Of a stretch of 50,866 nucleotides of DNA, positions 48,792 to 50,866 are shown piece after piece. Numbering within the stretch: position 1 is the stretch's first letter; the number at the start of each line of letters is the position of its first letter. Origin of the DNA: Oscillospiraceae bacterium (GTDB lineage Bacteria > Bacillota > Clostridia > Oscillospirales > Oscillospiraceae); contig JAFWGE010000010.1 in NCBI GenBank assembly GCA_017512485.1, positions 1-50,866 of the forward strand. Direction: 5' to 3'. The notes beneath the pieces were generated by a model. The model saw only the letters and a program-made list of their open reading frames with translations, was not told the DNA's origin and did not search any database. The position numbers were made by a program, and so were the translations under genes.

Positions 48792-49227
48792 CTCCGGAGA
48801 ATGGCAAGAGGAGCGTAACGAATGGGGCGGCGTGAGGCGTTACCGCATGATAGGGCCGATAAAAGAGTATGAAATGATGGTAACTTGCGACGGTATGCAG
48901 ATACCGCAGAGCGAGCTTGAGGACTACCACCGGCGCAAGAGAGAGGCGGCAGAGGCCGCAGCAGAGGCACGCAAGGCAGCACCCCCGCCCCCGCAGCTCG
49001 CTTGCCCCTTTAACGGCGGCGGCCATAGTTGCACCCGCGAGAAGTGCGCCCTATACACCGGCAACGGCTGCACGCTCGCGCAGATCACGACGGGCGGCAC
49101 CGGCAGCACAGTAGGGAAGTCTTGCCCCTTTTCCCCGTACTCTTGCCGTACAGATTGCGGCTTATATAAAAACGGCTGCGTACTGACAGCCATTAAAGAA
49201 AGGACGCAAGAGCATGAGCCAGTTTAA
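48775..49227 (+). CDS. Cys-rich protein with paired zinc-binding-like motifs
   Basis: A 150-residue protein. N-terminal part is charged and polar; an Ala-rich helix (REAAEAAAEARKAA) and prolines link it to a C-terminal part with two similar units, CPFNGGGHSCTREKCALY and CPFSPYSCRTDCGLY, each with C-x(6-8)-C-x(3-4)-C and then CTLAQI or CVLTAI. Probably a zinc- or Fe-S-binding module in duplicate. No family recognised. GC content is higher than that of the genes to the left. Overlaps both neighbours. Confidence 0.65.
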   Translation: MSNQFDSGEWQEERNEWGGVRRYRMIGPIKEYEMMVTCDGMQIPQSELEDYHRRKREAAEAAAEARKAAPPPPQLACPFNGGGHSCTREKCALYTGNGCTLAQITTGGTGSTVGKSCPFSPYSCRTDCGLYKNGCVLTAIKERTQEHEPV

Positions 49228-49855
49228 CAAGTATGCAAAACGATTTGACGAAATCGCCCGCGCAGCTTTCAAGGAAAGCGAGGACGCAGCCGCACGGCTG
49301 GACAGAGCGACCACAGCCCGCAACCAGCGGCTTAATGAGATCGATGCAGCCAAAGCAAAGGCCGAATATCTGGAAGCGCAAGAGGCCGTAAGATCTGTGC
49401 GGCGCAAGCTGGACGAGGGAGAATACCGCCAGCAGATCACCGCGCTGCGCAAAGAGCTTGCGGCCGACGTGGACGCAGCTTTCCGGGCAGACCCGGCGCA
49501 GATCGACAGCGCGACCCTTGAGCTGCTTAAAAGCGGAATCTGCACCCCGGACGAGTACGGCGCATTGCTTCACAAGGCCGCAGAGGACGGCAACCCGACT
49601 ATGTGTAGGATTATCGGTCGGTACGCAGAGGATGCAGCAGCGGCAGCCACCGAAAAGGCGGGCGGCTATATGAACGACCCAACCGCAACCGCGCTGCGAG
49701 CCGTGGGCTACCAGAGCAAGCAGTACAACGGGCAGCAATGGCTTGAGGCGTTCGACTTTATGGCCGACGTGTACAACCGCGCAGCCCGCGAGCCGGTACT
49801 TGCCACTAACGCACGATGGGAGCAACTCACGGCCGATTGTGTCGAGAAATTCTAA
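49214..49855 (+). CDS. Coiled-coil protein of unknown function
   Basis: A 213-residue protein dominated by Ala/Glu/Arg-rich helices (FKESEDAAARLDRATTARNQRLNEIDAAKAKAEYLEA) that should form a long coiled coil, followed by a helical domain (about 110-213). It overlaps the Cys-rich gene by 14 bases, so the two are likely partners. No motif recognised; a scaffold-like or DNA-segregation role would be guesswork. Last gene of the rightward operon; a terminator follows. Confidence 0.65.
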   Translation: MSQFNKYAKRFDEIARAAFKESEDAAARLDRATTARNQRLNEIDAAKAKAEYLEAQEAVRSVRRKLDEGEYRQQITALRKELAADVDAAFRADPAQIDSATLELLKSGICTPDEYGALLHKAAEDGNPTMCRIIGRYAEDAAAAATEKAGGYMNDPTATALRAVGYQSKQYNGQQWLEAFDFMADVYNRAAREPVLATNARWEQLTADCVEKF

Positions 49856-49901
49856 AAGGCAACCTTGCGTAGCAGACAGCGCAAGAGCCGATATAATGAA
49901 G

Positions 49902-49938
49902 GGGCTTTCCACCGCAGCCATGGTGGAAAGCCCTTTTC
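49902..49938 (+). terminator. Terminator of the rightward operon
   Basis: GGGCTTTCCACC / GGTGGAAAGCCC (49902-49933) followed by TTTTC. Confidence 0.85.
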
Positions 49939-49951
49939 AATATCATTGATA

Positions 49952-50146
49952 CTATTTATCGTCTCTCTCAATCGTTTCTTTAATAGCTCTGTTGAGGAAA
50001 GCGTTGACGCTGCCCCCGTCTGTTTTTTCGGCGTGGGCTTTTATAATTGCTTTTGTGCCCTTTTCCACACGGATTTCCAGACGGTCATAATTTGCTGCAT
50101 TGTACTTAGCTACGGCGCGCTTTTGGGCATCGCTTTTTATGGCCAT
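49952..50146 (-). CDS. Small RHH (Arc/CopG-like) regulator or antitoxin
   Basis: A 64-residue protein with the ribbon-helix-helix pattern: strand YDRLEIRVEKG, helix KAIIKAHAEKTDG, then VNAFLNRAIKETI. Similar proteins in Clostridial islands act as autorepressors or antitoxins. AGAGGTG lies before ATG 50146. Tandem TATACTG/CAGTATA elements lie upstream. No toxin gene is adjacent, unless the 56-residue protein at 50359 is one. Confidence 0.75.
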   Translation of the reverse strand: MAIKSDAQKRAVAKYNAANYDRLEIRVEKGTKAIIKAHAEKTDGGSVNAFLNRAIKETIERDDK

Positions 50147-50267
50147 GAAATCACCTCTATGCTTTAAATCTTTCTTTGGAATAATAGCACAAAAGGTATA
50201 CTGCCGTATATGTGCAAACATCACAATGCCTTTGAGCTTTTTTTGTATGACTTAAAGATTGATTATA

Positions 50268-50285
50268 TATACTGTCGGCAGTATA
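50268..50285. promoter_or_regulatory. Palindrome TATACTG-TCGG-CAGTATA, RHH operator candidate
   Basis: A perfect 7+7 palindrome between the divergent RHH and 56-residue genes; a related GTATACTGCC element occurs at about 50196-50205. RHH proteins bind such short repeats, so it likely controls both genes. Confidence 0.5.
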
Positions 50286-50358
50286 CTAATATACAGTTAA
50301 TAGCTCCGGGCAATCGTATCGGAGCCACAGAATTAAAACAACATGGAGGGAATTATAA

Positions 50359-50529
50359 ATGAAAGTTTATGCAGAAGAGATTTATATGATTGCGGATCAG
50401 ATTGTATTGCTTTCTAATACGGTCACACCGGACTATGAGGAGGCAATCGGAAAACCATCTCCGGACGTACTGCAAAACGCACTCTATTCAATTGCGCAGC
50501 ATCTGTACAGGATAAGCGATGAGCTGTAA
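50359..50529 (+). CDS. 56-residue hypothetical protein
   Basis: Starts ATG 50359 after a good RBS (GGAGGGAATTATAA). Acidic helical protein (MKVYAEEIYMIADQIVLLSN, ending SIAQHLYRISDEL). No family recognised. It is transcribed away from the RHH gene across the palindrome and is followed by a hairpin terminator (50540-50566). Confidence 0.6.
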   Translation: MKVYAEEIYMIADQIVLLSNTVTPDYEEAIGKPSPDVLQNALYSIAQHLYRISDEL

Positions 50530-50539
50530 GAACATGATT

Positions 50540-50566
50540 AAACGGGGGGCAGGCGCTCCCCGTTTT
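50540..50566 (+). terminator. Terminator of the 56-residue gene
   Basis: AAACGGGG / CCCCGTTT stem followed by TGATATAA; a weak T-run. Confidence 0.55.
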
Positions 50567-50572
50567 GATATA

Positions 50573-50617
50573 AAAGGATTGAGCAAAGGATTGAGCAACA
50601 AGCAAAAAGGATTGAGG
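50573..50617 (+). repeat. Right arm-type repeats (AAAGGATTGAGC, two exact and one degenerate)
   Basis: Exact copies at 50573-50584 and 50585-50596 and a third with a last-base change at 50606-50617. They match the left pair at 43881-43904 in the same orientation, 120 bases inside attR. Confidence 0.75.
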
Positions 50618-50736
50618 GATAGCGTCAATAAAACACGGGAAGCATTAGAAGGCATAATGCTTAAAACCCTTGAGTGCCATGATTTAAAAACATAAGCTAT
50701 GACAGGAAATTCTAAGTAATAATAATTTGAAAAACA

Positions 50737-50782
50737 ATTCGTAATCATGAGGTCATCGGTTCAAGTCCGATCACCAGCTCCA
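50737..50782 (+). repeat. attR, 46-bp direct repeat (tRNA-Thr 3' fragment)
   Basis: Identical to 43768-43813. Only the 3' part of the tRNA is present, so this is the displaced end. Confidence 0.95.
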
Positions 50783-50823
50783 ATGATCACCGCTTTTCGA
50801 AGAAAAAAGCGGTGATCATTTCT
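50783..50823 (+). terminator. Ancestral terminator of tRNA-Thr
   Basis: AATGATCACCGCTTTT / AAAAGCGGTGATCATT stem followed by TCTG. It lies directly outside attR, where the tRNA terminator would be after excision. Confidence 0.65.
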
Positions 50824-50866
50824 GTCCGGAGCAAAACGGACCGGGGTGCCGGCGGCTATAGCCGCC

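Larger units (their letters stand above)
43768..50782. mobile_element. 7.0-kb integrative element in tRNA-Thr, satellite-like
   Basis: Bounded by perfect 46-bp direct repeats (43768-43813 and 50737-50782) that equal the 3' part of tRNA-Thr, with a tyrosine integrase next to the left end. Gene order: int and Xre repressor leftward; HTH, excisionase-like, wHTH-like, DUF6291-type, PD-(D/E)XK-type nuclease, lipoprotein, phBC6A51-type HTH, small protein, Cys-rich protein and coiled-coil protein rightward; RHH leftward; a 56-residue protein rightward. No relaxase, replication initiator, capsid, portal or large terminase gene. The layout recalls phage-inducible islands, or a cryptic island mobilised by helpers. 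Confidence 0.9.

Noticed and set aside
43768..50782. Integrative conjugative element
   Set aside because: No relaxase, coupling protein or type IV secretion genes in the 7 kb.

Overview
The window (about 50.9 kb, GC-rich, roughly 55-60% by eye) looks like a chromosome segment of a strictly anaerobic Firmicute of the Clostridia, probably Oscillospiraceae-like. The clues are strong GGAGG ribosome binding sites, frequent TTG and GTG starts, a tRNA gene with encoded CCA, a copper-amine-oxidase-type N-terminal domain on a secreted protein, a cobalamin riboswitch, glycyl radical and ferredoxin-rich enzymes, and no respiratory or oxygen-dependent genes. The taxonomic placement is inference.

Layout. 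1-145: the 3' end of an IS605/IS607-type tnpB with its omega-RNA-like tail. 297-575: a small lipoprotein gene with TGA where the lipobox cysteine should be. 589-3158: a fused CoA-transferase with an AEC carrier. 3306-7706: a structured leader, a MarR regulator and a heterodimeric ABC exporter. 7737-8279: a DUF2148 protein. 8450-11440: a two-subunit CoA-transferase with a sodium:solute symporter. 11692-13484: a Nudix hydrolase and an AlaX-type alanyl-tRNA editing protein. 13624-22146: a run of poorly characterised redox genes: two UroD-family paralogues, a ferredoxin-type aldo/keto reductase, a PNPOx-fold protein, a C_GCAxxG_C_C protein, a DUF169 protein, two MoaF-like proteins and a MATE exporter. 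22342-26394: a flavodoxin/ferredoxin protein, a DUF2975/Xre pair, a second AEC carrier and an M20 amidohydrolase. 26636-29934: a cobalamin riboswitch controlling a repeat-rich surface protein and, possibly by read-through, a secreted CbiK-type chelatase.

30079-38796 is a catabolic region. It holds a glycyl radical enzyme with an unusual active-site loop (GCIQP), its activase, an SDR, a FAH-family hydrolase and a C_GCAxxG_C_C protein in one minus-strand operon. Upstream lie an attenuated UraA-like permease and an iron alcohol dehydrogenase. 39040-42777 is a dipeptide-type ABC importer without a binding-protein gene.

43738-50782 is a 7.0-kb integrated element in the 3' end of a tRNA-Thr(CGT) gene, flanked by a perfect 46-bp repeat. 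It has a tyrosine integrase, 12-bp arm-type repeats near both ends, a divergent Xre/HTH switch, an excisionase-like protein, a PD-(D/E)XK-type nuclease, a lipoprotein, a terminase-small-subunit-like HTH protein, two novel overlapping genes and an RHH regulator. There is no relaxase, replicase, capsid or portal gene, so it resembles a phage satellite or a cryptic mobilisable island. This element and the glycyl radical cluster are the best candidates for something undescribed.
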